Source of the DNA: an uncultured Azohydromonas sp.
GTDB lineage: Bacteria > Pseudomonadota > Gammaproteobacteria > Burkholderiales > Burkholderiaceae_C
DNA length: 64,000 bases
Assembly: GCF_937926365.1 (NCBI RefSeq)
Contig: NZ_CALAOH010000226.1
Location: forward strand, 1 to 64,000
Direction: 5' to 3'
A model generated the notes under the pieces. It searched no databases. It saw nothing but the letters and a program-made list of their open reading frames with translations, and had not been told where the DNA came from. Of the stretch, positions 8,558 through 16,647 are shown piece after piece. The first letter of the stretch is position 1; each line of letters begins with the position of its first letter. Made by a program: the position numbers and the translations under genes.

Positions 8558-9675
8558 TGAAGGTCCTGCACGTCGCGGAGTCCATCAAGGGCGGCTGTGG
8601 CACCTACCTCGACGAGATCGTGCCGCTGCAGGTGCGCGCGCTGGGCGCGCGGCAGGTGCGCTGCCTCGTGCCGCGCGAGCACGCGGCGCAGCTGCCGCGC
8701 GTGGATGCCGCGCTGCTGCGCACCTTCGAGCGGCCGGGGCGCCTGGCCGGGCTGCCACGGCTGGCGCGCGAGATCCGGCGCGTGGTGCGCGAGTGGCGGC
8801 CCGATCTGATCCACGCCCATTCCACCTTCGCCGGCGCGCTCACGCGCGCGCTGCCGCTGGCCGGGCCGCTGCCGCCGGTCGTGTACTGCCCGCACGGCTG
8901 GGTCTTCGACGTGGAGCAGCCGCGCGCGGCGCGCTGGGCCACGGCATGGGCGGAGCGGCTGATGTCGCACCGCTGCGCGCGCATCGTTGCCATCTCCGAG
9001 GCCGAGCGCCGCCGTGGCGAGACGGCCGGCATCGCGCCGCGGCGGCTGGTGGTGGTGCCCAACGGCATCGCCGCCGAGGCGCCCGGGGAGCGGGCGCCCT
9101 GGGACACGCCCCGGCTGCGCGTGCTCTTCGTCGGCCGGCTGGACCGGCAGAAGGGCGTGGATGTGCTGGTGGAGGCGGCGCGCGGGTTAGGTGATCGGGC
9201 CTCGGTGCGCATCGTGGGCGACGCGGTGGTGGCGGGCCGGCGGCCCGACTGGGGCGCGGACGCCGGCCACGTGGAATGGCTAGGCTGGCTGGACCAGGCC
9301 GGCGTGGCGGCGCAGCTCAACGCCTGCGACGTGGTGGTGATGCCCTCGCGCTGGGAAGGCTTCGGCCTGGTGGCGGTGGAGGCCATGCGCGCCGGCAAGC
9401 CGGTGTGGGCCTCGGCGGTGGGCGGGCTGCGGGAGGTGGTGGCGGACGGCGTCACCGGGCGGCTGTTCCCGGTGGGCGACGTGGCCGCGCTGCGCGCGCT
9501 GCTGATGCAGGCCAGGCCCGCCACGCTGCGGCGCATGGGCGAGGCGGGCCGTCGGCGCTTCCTGGCGCACTACACCAGCGACCGCACCCACGCGGCGCTG
9601 ATGAACCTGTACGCGGAGGTGCTTCGGCGGCCGGTGGCCGCGACGGCGCGCGCGGGGATGGTGGAGGAAAGCTGA
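8557..9675 (+). CDS. glycosyltransferase family 4 protein
   Basis: A 372-residue GT-B glycosyltransferase, cytoplasmic or membrane-associated, adding a sugar to the lipid-linked repeat unit. The N-terminal acceptor domain starts KVLHVAESIKGGCGTYL, with DLIHAHSTFAG. The C-terminal donor domain has LFVGRLDRQKGVDVLVEA, the catalytic-type E in PSRWEGFGLVAVEAMRAGKPV, and GLREVVADG. The genes on both sides overlap it by one base, indicating coupling. Sugar specificity is unknown. Confidence 0.9.
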   Translation: MKVLHVAESIKGGCGTYLDEIVPLQVRALGARQVRCLVPREHAAQLPRVDAALLRTFERPGRLAGLPRLAREIRRVVREWRPDLIHAHSTFAGALTRALPLAGPLPPVVYCPHGWVFDVEQPRAARWATAWAERLMSHRCARIVAISEAERRRGETAGIAPRRLVVVPNGIAAEAPGERAPWDTPRLRVLFVGRLDRQKGVDVLVEAARGLGDRASVRIVGDAVVAGRRPDWGADAGHVEWLGWLDQAGVAAQLNACDVVVMPSRWEGFGLVAVEAMRAGKPVWASAVGGLREVVADGVTGRLFPVGDVAALRALLMQARPATLRRMGEAGRRRFLAHYTSDRTHAALMNLYAEVLRRPVAATARAGMVEES

Positions 9676-10820
9676 TGAGCGCAAGGCCCGAGACGCTGCC
9701 CGTGGGCAGCCCCCGTACCGCCACCACGGCGCGGGACCGCGCCGTCTGCATCAACGGCCGCTTCCTCGCACAGCGCACCAGCGGCGTGCAGCGCTTTGCC
9801 GGCGAACTGGTCAAGGCGCTGGATGCCGAGCTGGCGCGCGGGCAGGGCTGGCACATCGCCGCGCGCTGGGAGCTGCTGGTGCCGCCGGGCGACTGGCCGC
9901 TGCCGCCGCTGCGGCACATCCGGGTGCGCCAGGTCGGCCAGGGGCACGGCCACCTCTGGGACCAGCTGCTGCGCCTGCATTGCGCGCGCGAGGACCTGCT
10001 GGTGAACCTGTGCAACGGCGGCGCGGTGCTGCGCGGGCGCAGCCTGTCGGTGATCCACGACGCGGCGGTGTTCCGCACGCCGCTGAACTTCACGCGCGCC
10101 TACCGTGGCTTCCACCAGCTGCTGGGCCGGGCGCTGGCGCTGCGCTCGCGCATCGCCACGGTCTCGCGCTTCTCGCAGGAGGAGCTGTCGCAGGCGCTGG
10201 GCATCCCGGCCGGCCGCATCGCGGTGGTGCCCAACGGCAGCGAGCACCTGCGCGGCGTGGAGCCTGACTTTTCGGCGCTGCAGCGGCTGGGGCTGGAGGG
10301 GCAGCGCTTCTTTCTCTTCATCGGATCGCCGGTGCCCAACAAGAACCTGGGCACGGCCATGGCGGCCTTCGCGCAGCTGCAAATGCCGGATCTGCGCTTC
10401 GTGATCGTGGGCGCGGTGGACGGCGCCGTGTTCGGCGGTGGCGGGCTGCAGGGCCCGCCGCCGGGCGTGGTGCCGGCCGGGCGGCTCAGCGACGCGCAGG
10501 TCGCCGCGCTGCTGCAGCGCGCCCGCGCGCTGGTGTTTCCCAGCCTCTACGAAGGCTTCGGCATCCCGCCCCTGGAAGCCCTGCTGCACCGCTGCCCCGT
10601 GATCGCCTCCGACATCCCGCCGGTGCGCGAGGTGTGCGGCAACGCGGTGCTGTATTTCGACCCGCGCAACGCCGGCGCGCTGGCGCTGCGCATGCGCCAG
10701 GTGCTGGAGCACCCCGCGCCGCTGCGGCCGCTGCTGGACCGCGGCGAGGCCCGCGTGGCGCAGTTCTCCTGGCAGCGCAGCGCCCGCTGCCTGCTCGATG
10801 CCCTGGCCCCGCTGGCCTGA
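9675..10820 (+). CDS. glycosyltransferase family 4 protein (mannosyltransferase-like)
   Basis: A 381-residue GT4 enzyme. The N-terminus INGRFLAQRTSGVQRFAGEL is the pattern of enzymes annotated as mannosyl- or rhamnosyltransferases that start with an R-x-L-T-G-V-x-R-Y motif. Also present are VIHDAAVFRTP, TVSRFSQEEL, FLFIGSPVPNKNLGTAM and the donor motif PSLYEGFGIPPLEAL. The start ATG overlaps the previous stop (TGATG). Its stop is followed at once by a tandem duplication (10821-10977) that separates it from the next glycosyltransferase. Confidence 0.9.
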   Translation: MSARPETLPVGSPRTATTARDRAVCINGRFLAQRTSGVQRFAGELVKALDAELARGQGWHIAARWELLVPPGDWPLPPLRHIRVRQVGQGHGHLWDQLLRLHCAREDLLVNLCNGGAVLRGRSLSVIHDAAVFRTPLNFTRAYRGFHQLLGRALALRSRIATVSRFSQEELSQALGIPAGRIAVVPNGSEHLRGVEPDFSALQRLGLEGQRFFLFIGSPVPNKNLGTAMAAFAQLQMPDLRFVIVGAVDGAVFGGGGLQGPPPGVVPAGRLSDAQVAALLQRARALVFPSLYEGFGIPPLEALLHRCPVIASDIPPVREVCGNAVLYFDPRNAGALALRMRQVLEHPAPLRPLLDRGEARVAQFSWQRSARCLLDALAPLA

Positions 10821-10977
10821 ACCCGAACGAGTGCACCCTCAACGAAAGCCCGCATGACCCGCATGACCCGCATCCTGCACCTGAGCATGCTGTACCCGCC
10901 GCAACCCGAACGAGTGCACCCTCAACGAAAGCCCGCATGACCCGCATCCTGCACCTGAGCATGCTGTACCCGCCGCA
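10821..10977 (+). repeat. nested tandem duplication covering a glycosyltransferase start
   Basis: An 83-base unit (10821-10903) is followed directly by a 74-base copy (10904-10977). They are identical except that the first carries an extra nine bases, because GCATGACCC is itself doubled there. Both begin ACCCGAACGAGTGCACC and end CCGCCGCA. The unit spans the leader, ribosome binding region, ATG and first 13 codons of the downstream gene, so the gene has a duplicated, prematurely terminated start. Confidence 0.95.
10854..10940 (+). pseudogene. duplicated 5' end acting as a short leader ORF
   Basis: The first copy of the duplication opens at ATG 10854 and encodes MTRMTRILHLSML, as in the real gene. 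It then reads into the second repeat copy and stops at TGA 10938-10940 after 28 codons. That stop overlaps the ATG (10937) of the full-length glycosyltransferase, so ribosomes finishing the leader could restart on the real gene. It is a by-product of duplication with possible translational-coupling effect; no function of the peptide is claimed. Confidence 0.6.
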
Positions 10978-12196
10978 CATCATGGGCGGCGCCGAGCGGT
11001 CGGTGGCCCTGCTGGCCGAGGCGCAGGTGGCCGCCGGCCACGCGGTCGCGGCCAGCTGCATCAGCCCCACGGGCTGGAAGGAGGAGGAGCGCAACGGCGT
11101 GCGCGTGTGGCGCATGCCGCACGAGACCGACTTCTGGCCTGAGGAGTGGCCGCAACACCACGTGCTGGCGCGCGGGGTGCGGCGCTTCAAGCAGCAGTTC
11201 AACCACCGCATCGAGGCGCATTTCGGCCGCGTCATCGACGCGTTCCGGCCCGACGTGGTGCACACGCACTCGCTGCTGGACGTCTCCACCCGCGTCTGGC
11301 TCGCGGCCCGCGCGCGCGGGCTGCCGGTGGTGCACACGCTGCGCGACTTCGACCTGGCCTGCGGCACCGCGGCCATGTTCAGGGACGGCCAGCGCTGCCG
11401 GCGCCGCTGCCTGGAGTGCCGGGGTTTCACCTTCATGAAGGCGCGCCACCACCGGGCGGTGGACGCGGTGGTGGGCGTGGGCGCGGGCATCCTGCGTTCG
11501 CACCTGGAGCTGGGCTACTTCGGCCACGTGGCCGAGCAGCTGCGCCGCGTGATCTGGAACCCGGCCGTGGTGGAAGGCATCGGCGCGGACTACGTGAAAC
11601 CCTCGTTGGCGGGGCAGCCGCTGACCTTCGGCTACCTGGGGCGCATCAACGTGGAGAAGGGCGTGGGCACGCTGCTGGACGCCTGCGCCCGGCTGCCCGT
11701 GGGCGACTGGCGGCTGCTGGTCGCGGGCAAGGAGGCGTCCGAGGCGGACTCGCTGCGGCCGCGGGCCGCGGGGCTGCCGGTGGAGTTCCTGGGCTTCGTG
11801 CCGCCGCGCGAGTTCTTCGACCGCATCGACGTGCTGGTCGTGCCTTCCCTCTGGGCCGAGCCGCTGCCGCGCACCATCCTGGAGGCCTACGCCGCGGGCG
11901 TGCCGGTGATCGGCGCCGATTCCGGCGGCATCCCGGACCTCATCGGCGCCCACAACCGCGAGTGGCTCTACCCGCCCGGCGACGCCGCCGCGCTGGCGCA
12001 GGCCATGCTGCGCGTGTGGGCCCGGGGCCGGGATGCGCTGCCGCGGCGCGAGGCTTTCGCCTCCGTGCTGCAGGACACCACGCCGCGGAAGGTGGCGCGC
12101 CGCTACCTGGAGCTCTACGACGAGGTGCGCGCCCACCGGGCCGCGCACGGGCGCCGGTCCCCGGTGGCGCGGGCCGCCGCCGGCGCGTCGGCCTGA
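10937..12196 (+). CDS. glycosyltransferase family 4 protein
   Basis: A 419-residue GT4 enzyme. The N-terminus ILHLSMLYPPHIMGGAERSV is the glycine-rich loop of GT4 acceptor domains. A Cys/Arg-rich stretch near residue 155 (GQRCRRRCLECRGF) is followed by VVGVGAGILRSHLELG, and the donor domain has GYLGRINVEKGVGTLL and PSLWAEPLPRTILEAYAAGVPV. It is a clear paralogue of the glycosyltransferase at 15385, sharing the TLRDFDLAC/TLHDYDLLC block and the Cys-rich insert. The ATG at 10937 lies in the second copy of the duplicated 5' region and is the only one in frame with the full protein. Confidence 0.9.
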   Translation: MTRILHLSMLYPPHIMGGAERSVALLAEAQVAAGHAVAASCISPTGWKEEERNGVRVWRMPHETDFWPEEWPQHHVLARGVRRFKQQFNHRIEAHFGRVIDAFRPDVVHTHSLLDVSTRVWLAARARGLPVVHTLRDFDLACGTAAMFRDGQRCRRRCLECRGFTFMKARHHRAVDAVVGVGAGILRSHLELGYFGHVAEQLRRVIWNPAVVEGIGADYVKPSLAGQPLTFGYLGRINVEKGVGTLLDACARLPVGDWRLLVAGKEASEADSLRPRAAGLPVEFLGFVPPREFFDRIDVLVVPSLWAEPLPRTILEAYAAGVPVIGADSGGIPDLIGAHNREWLYPPGDAAALAQAMLRVWARGRDALPRREAFASVLQDTTPRKVARRYLELYDEVRAHRAAHGRRSPVARAAAGASA

Positions 12197-12211
12197 GCCG
12201 GAGCCGCGGCC

Positions 12212-13642
12212 GTGATCCTGCGCAACCTGCTGACCATGACCGGCCTGAACCTGGCCAAGGCCGGGGCGATGGTGCTGATCTCCGTATTGATCGCCGGCGC
12301 CGTGCCGCCGCACGAGTACGGGCTGGTGGCTTTCGCCATCCCGCTGATGGCCTTCGTGACGCTGCTGACCGACCTGGGCCTGTCCAGCGCCGTCGTGCGC
12401 CACCCGGGGCTGGACGCGCGCCAGGCGGGCACGGCCCTGGGGCTGATGGGCCTGGTGGGTGCGCTGGCCGGGCTGGCGGTGGCCGCCGCGGCGGCGCCGC
12501 TGGAGCGCGCGCTGGCGATGCCGGGGCTGGCGCCGGTGCTGCTGGGCTTCGCGGCCGTGACGGCCTGCGGGCTCTGGGCCACGGTGCCGCGGGCGCTGCT
12601 GGAGCGGCATCTGGCCTACCGCCGCGTCGCGCTGGTGGAGGCCGGCGCGCTGCTGGCGGCGCTGCTGGGTTTTGGGGTGGCCTTGCTGGCGGGGTTGGGC
12701 ATCGCCGCGCTGGTGGCCTTCCACGTGCTGCTGCAGGCGGTGCGTGCCATCGGCTTCACGGGGCTGGCTCGCGGCCTGGCCGAGCGGGGCGGGCGCCTGG
12801 GGGCCATCGCGCCGCTGCTGCGCGTGGGCGGCTGGGTGTTCATGACGAACCTGCTGGGCTTCGCGGCGCGCAACCTGGACCGCTTCCTCATCGGCGCGGT
12901 GCTGGGCGCCGCGGCGCTGGGCCTGTACGGGCTGGCCTACCAGTTCATGACGCTGCCGCTGATGCTGATCTCCTGGCCCGCCAGCGGCGTGCTGATGGCG
13001 ACGCTGTCGCGCATGGAGCACGACGCGCCGGGCCGGGCAGAGGTGGTCTGCGCGGTGTTCACGGCCACGGCGACGGCGGTGATCCCGCTGATGGCTTTTC
13101 TCGCCTTCGGCACCCGTTATCCGGTCGGCGCCTTCCTGTCGCCCCAGTGGGCGGGCCTGGCGGAGCTGATCGCGGTGCTGGCGCCGGTGGGCGCGGTGCA
13201 GGCCATCGCCGCCTACAACGGCGCCGTGCTGGTGGCGCGGGGCCGCGTGCGCCTGAATTTCCTGCTGGGGCTGCTCAACGGCGTGGCGCTGTGCGCGGCC
13301 TTCGCGGCCACGGTCTGGCTCGGCCTGGCGGCGCTGGTGCGGGCCTACGCCGTGGTGGCGCTGCTGGTGTCGGCGGTGATGGTGGCCGCCACCTGCCGCG
13401 CGGCCGGCATCGACGGGCACCGCTTCGCGCGCTGCCTGCTGCCGGGTGCGCTGGCTTCGGCCGCCGGGCTGCTGGCGGCGGCACTGGGCGGCGGCTTCGA
13501 GGCACGGAGCACCGCGGGCTACGCCGTCTCGGCGCTGGCCTACCTGGCCGCGGTCGTGGGCGTGGTGCTGCTGTTGCGGGGCCGCCTGCTCGCCTCGCTG
13601 CGGGTGCTGGTGCACACCCGCGTGGCGAGCGCGCCGAGGTGA
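12212..13642 (+). CDS. oligosaccharide flippase (Wzx / MATE-like polysaccharide transporter)
   Basis: A 476-residue protein with about twelve to fourteen membrane segments. The opening TMTGLNLAKAGAMVLIS and the conserved AARNLDRFLIGAVLGAAALG region are typical of the polysaccharide_synt flippase family. It would turn lipid-linked repeat units to the periplasmic face for the polymerase. GTG 12212 is the start, sixteen bases after the previous stop. Its place between glycosyltransferases and acyltransferases supports a role in the same EPS system. Confidence 0.88.
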   Translation: MILRNLLTMTGLNLAKAGAMVLISVLIAGAVPPHEYGLVAFAIPLMAFVTLLTDLGLSSAVVRHPGLDARQAGTALGLMGLVGALAGLAVAAAAAPLERALAMPGLAPVLLGFAAVTACGLWATVPRALLERHLAYRRVALVEAGALLAALLGFGVALLAGLGIAALVAFHVLLQAVRAIGFTGLARGLAERGGRLGAIAPLLRVGGWVFMTNLLGFAARNLDRFLIGAVLGAAALGLYGLAYQFMTLPLMLISWPASGVLMATLSRMEHDAPGRAEVVCAVFTATATAVIPLMAFLAFGTRYPVGAFLSPQWAGLAELIAVLAPVGAVQAIAAYNGAVLVARGRVRLNFLLGLLNGVALCAAFAATVWLGLAALVRAYAVVALLVSAVMVAATCRAAGIDGHRFARCLLPGALASAAGLLAAALGGGFEARSTAGYAVSALAYLAAVVGVVLLLRGRLLASLRVLVHTRVASAPR

Positions 13643-13659
13643 TTCATGGAGGGGGCGCG

Positions 13660-14760
13660 ATGACGGAGCGGCTGTTGATGGTGCAGGCGCTGCGCGGCGT
13701 GGCCGCGCTGCTGGTGCTGCTGGGGCACGCCCAGGGCGAGTTGTTGCGGGCGGCGGCCGGGCAGGGGCAGGTGCTGGAGCGCTGGCCGCTGCCGCCGGGC
13801 GGTTTCGGCGTGGACCTGTTCTTCTGCATCTCGGGTTTCATCATGGTGCTGGCGTCCCGGCCGCTGTACGGGCAGCCGGGCGCGGCCGGCGCCTTCCTGC
13901 GCCGGCGCGCGCTGCGCCTGGTGCCGATGTACTGGTTCGCCACCGGGCTGTGCGTGCTGACGCTGCTGCTGGGCCGGCACGGGCTGGCGCAGACCTCCTG
14001 GACGGAGCTGGTCGCCTCGCTGCTGTTCGTGCCGTACCCGGTGTACGGGGATGCGGCGCAGCCCTATCCGCTGCTGTCGCTGGGCTGGTCGCTGAACTAC
14101 GAAGTGCTGTTCTACGCGCTGTTCGCCGTGTTCATCGCGCTGCCGGCGCGGCGCGCGGTGGGCTGGACGCTGGTGGCGCTGGCCGCGCTGGTGCTGCTGG
14201 GCGCGTGGATCTCGCCGCGCTTCATGGCGCTGCACTTCTGGACCCGGCCCATCCTTTTGGAATTCGGCTTCGGCTGTGTCCTGGGCCTGTGGTGGCTGCG
14301 GGGCCGGCCCGGCCAGCCGCTGCTGTTCCTGGGCGCGGCCGCGGTGGCGCTGGGCTGGCTGGTGCTGGACCCCTTCGGGCTGGCAGTGAAGCCCGTGGGC
14401 AGCGCCTCCACGCCGAACGACGGGGTTCGCGTCATCGGCTGGGGGCTGCCGGCGGCGGCGCTGCTGGCCGGGGCGCTGGTGCTGGAAGGGCGCGTGCGGG
14501 GCGCGGCGCTGCACGCGGCGGGCCGGCTGGGCGACTGGTCGTATTCGCTGTACCTGATGCATCCCTTCGCGCTGCTGGCCGCCACCAAGGCCTGGCAGCG
14601 TTTCAGCCTGCACGAGGCGCTGCCCTGGCCGGTGCTGGGCGCGCTGATGGTCGCCGGCTCGCTGCTGCTGGCCGCGGGCTGTTACCACCTCATCGAACGG
14701 CCGCTGCTGCGGCGGCTGCGCCCGGCGGCGCTGCCGCGGCGGGCGGGGGCGGTGGCGTGA
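13660..14760 (+). CDS. acyltransferase family 3 membrane protein
   Basis: A 366-residue integral membrane O-acyltransferase, likely acetylating EPS sugars. The N-terminus VQALRGVAALLVLLGH contains the family's essential histidine. GVDLFFCISGFIMV and FLRRRALRLVPMYW follow, then about ten membrane segments ending YHLIERPLLRRL. GAGGGGGCG lies just upstream of ATG 13660. It pairs with the soluble hexapeptide-repeat acetyltransferase immediately downstream. Confidence 0.92.
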   Translation: MTERLLMVQALRGVAALLVLLGHAQGELLRAAAGQGQVLERWPLPPGGFGVDLFFCISGFIMVLASRPLYGQPGAAGAFLRRRALRLVPMYWFATGLCVLTLLLGRHGLAQTSWTELVASLLFVPYPVYGDAAQPYPLLSLGWSLNYEVLFYALFAVFIALPARRAVGWTLVALAALVLLGAWISPRFMALHFWTRPILLEFGFGCVLGLWWLRGRPGQPLLFLGAAAVALGWLVLDPFGLAVKPVGSASTPNDGVRVIGWGLPAAALLAGALVLEGRVRGAALHAAGRLGDWSYSLYLMHPFALLAATKAWQRFSLHEALPWPVLGALMVAGSLLLAAGCYHLIERPLLRRLRPAALPRRAGAVA

Positions 14761-14779
14761 CGGACCTTATGAGTTGCGC

Positions 14780-15388
14780 ATGAAACCACTGTCCAGATTG
14801 CGCTCGATGAACGCCTCTTCTTCCCCGAGCCGGCGCCGCACCCGCGAACTGATCGCCGCCGACCTGGCGGCCTGCACGGGCCGCGTGGGCTGGCGCGCGG
14901 CGCTGTCCGCCTTCGTGTTCGAGCCCGGCTTCGCGACGCTGTGCGCGCACCGCTGCGCGCAGCACCTGTACCGCGGCGGCCGGCCGCGGCTGGCCAAGCT
15001 GCTGTGGCGCTGGAACACGGCCCGCAGTGCCTGCCACCTGCACCTGGAGGCCGAGCTGGGCCCGGGGCTGTTGCTGCCGCATCCCACCGGCGTGGTCATC
15101 GGCGCCGGCACGCGCGTGGGCGCCGGCGTCACGCTGTACCAGGGCGTCACGCTGGGGCGGCGCCATGGCGAGCACTACCCCGTGGTCGGCGACGGCGCCA
15201 CGGTCTATCCCAACGCCGTCGTGGCCGGGCCGCTGCGCATCGGCCGCTCGGCCGTCATCGGTGCCGGCGCGGTGGTGCTGGAGGATGTGCCGGACGGCGC
15301 CGTGGCCGCCGGCAATCCGGCCCGGCTGCTGGCGCCGCGCGGACGCGGGGTGGCCGCCGGGGCCGCCGAGCGCGTGGAGCGGCCGTGA
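14780..15388 (+). CDS. left-handed beta-helix (serine O-acetyltransferase-like) acetyltransferase
   Basis: A 202-residue cytoplasmic acetyltransferase with the hexapeptide-repeat fold. Residues about 95-185 contain HPTGVVIGAGTRVGAGVTLY, with the histidine seen in CysE-like enzymes, then LGRRHGEHYPVVGDG and a GNPARLL end. In EPS loci such CysE-like proteins acetylate sugar precursors rather than serine; context favours this here. ATG 14780 is preferred; a TTG at 14774 would add two residues. It overlaps the following GTG start. Confidence 0.85.
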   Translation: MKPLSRLRSMNASSSPSRRRTRELIAADLAACTGRVGWRAALSAFVFEPGFATLCAHRCAQHLYRGGRPRLAKLLWRWNTARSACHLHLEAELGPGLLLPHPTGVVIGAGTRVGAGVTLYQGVTLGRRHGEHYPVVGDGATVYPNAVVAGPLRIGRSAVIGAGAVVLEDVPDGAVAAGNPARLLAPRGRGVAAGAAERVERP

Positions 15389-16647
15389 AGATCCTGCATC
15401 TCAGCTCCGTGTACGCGCCGCACGCCGTGGGCGGCGCGGAGAAGGTCGTGGAGCTGCTGGCCGAGGGGATGGCGGCGCGTGGGCACCAGGTGGCCGTCAC
15501 CAGCGTGGTGCCCGAAGCCACCGCGCCCACGTTGCGCCACGGCGTGGAGCTGCGGCCGCTGGCGCACCGCAACCCGCTGTGGATCCAGGACTCGGCCCGC
15601 CACCCCGCGCCGGTGCGCCAGCTCAACAAGATCGCCACGCTGTTCAACGCCTTCACGGCAGCGGACTTCGCGCGGGTGCTGGACGAGGTGCGGCCGGACA
15701 TCGTGCATTCGCACTCCATGGTGGAGCTCACGCCGTGGATGTGGCGCGCGGTCCGCGCGCGCGGCGCGGTGCTGGTGCACACGCTGCACGACTACGACCT
15801 GCTGTGCATCCGCGCCGCGCTGTTCATGCACGGCCGGCGCTGCGAGGGCCTGCATCGCGCCTGCGGCGCCTTCTCCAGCGTCAAGCGCCGCCACCACGTG
15901 CACATCGCCCACGTGGTGGGCGTGTCGCAGGCGATCCTGCGCACGCACCTGGAGCATGGGCTGTTCGCGCACCTGCCGGCCGAGCGGCGGCACGTGATCT
16001 GGAACCCGGTGCACCGGGCGCCGGGGCCCGCGCCGGCCCGCCCGGCGGTGCCGCAACAGAAGCCTTTCACCTTCGGCTTCCTGGGGCGGCTGGTGGCCGA
16101 GAAGGGCATCGAGGTGCTGCTGCAGGCGTGCCGCGGGCTGCTGGGCGCGGGCGTGGGCGGCTGGCAGCTGAAAGTGGCCGGGCGCGCGCCGGGAGACGAC
16201 GCGGCGCTGCGGGCCGCGATGGAGGGCCTGCCGGTGGAGCGGGTGGGCTTCGTGGAGCCGATGGCCTTCCTGCGCGACATCGACGTGCTGGTGGTGCCCT
16301 CCGTCTGGCGCGAACCCTTCGGGCTGACGGTGGTGGAGGCCTATGCCGCCGGGGTGCCGGTGATCGGCGCGGACAGCGGCGGCATTGCCGAGATCGTGGG
16401 CGCGGTGGACCCTTCGGCGCTGGTGCCCGCGGGCGACGCGTCGGCGCTGGCGCGCCGCATGGCCGGTTTCGTGCGCGCCGGCCGCGGCGCGCTGTCCGCC
16501 GTGGACGCCACGGCGCTGTTGGAGCAGACCCGCCCCGAGGCCGTGGTGGAGCGCTACCTGCAGCTCTACGCTCGGGCGCTGGCGCCGCGATCTCTTTCGA
16601 CCCGCGATCGCCATGGCCCGGCCCGGCGGCTGCCTACCGCGGCTTGA
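15385..16647 (+). CDS. glycosyltransferase family 4 protein
   Basis: A 420-residue GT4 enzyme paralogous to the one at 10937. It begins KILHLSSVYAPHAVGGAEKV, has TLHDYDLLC and the Cys-containing insert GRRCEGLHRACGAF, then GFLGRLVAEKGIEVLLQA and PSVWREPFGLTVVEAYAAG with a well-formed E-x7-E donor motif. GTG 15385 overlaps the upstream stop (GTGA). It ends the plus-strand EPS operon; its last 14 bases overlap the 3' end of the convergent beta-helix gene. Confidence 0.9.
   Translation: MKILHLSSVYAPHAVGGAEKVVELLAEGMAARGHQVAVTSVVPEATAPTLRHGVELRPLAHRNPLWIQDSARHPAPVRQLNKIATLFNAFTAADFARVLDEVRPDIVHSHSMVELTPWMWRAVRARGAVLVHTLHDYDLLCIRAALFMHGRRCEGLHRACGAFSSVKRRHHVHIAHVVGVSQAILRTHLEHGLFAHLPAERRHVIWNPVHRAPGPAPARPAVPQQKPFTFGFLGRLVAEKGIEVLLQACRGLLGAGVGGWQLKVAGRAPGDDAALRAAMEGLPVERVGFVEPMAFLRDIDVLVVPSVWREPFGLTVVEAYAAGVPVIGADSGGIAEIVGAVDPSALVPAGDASALARRMAGFVRAGRGALSAVDATALLEQTRPEAVVERYLQLYARALAPRSLSTRDRHGPARRLPTAA

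Noticed and set aside
10922..13615. Very long open frame on the minus strand (897 codons) antisense to EPS genes
   Set aside because: Its protein is a repetitive His/Gln/Arg/Gly-rich shadow typical of GC-rich antisense frames, and the plus strand carries clear glycosyltransferase and flippase genes.
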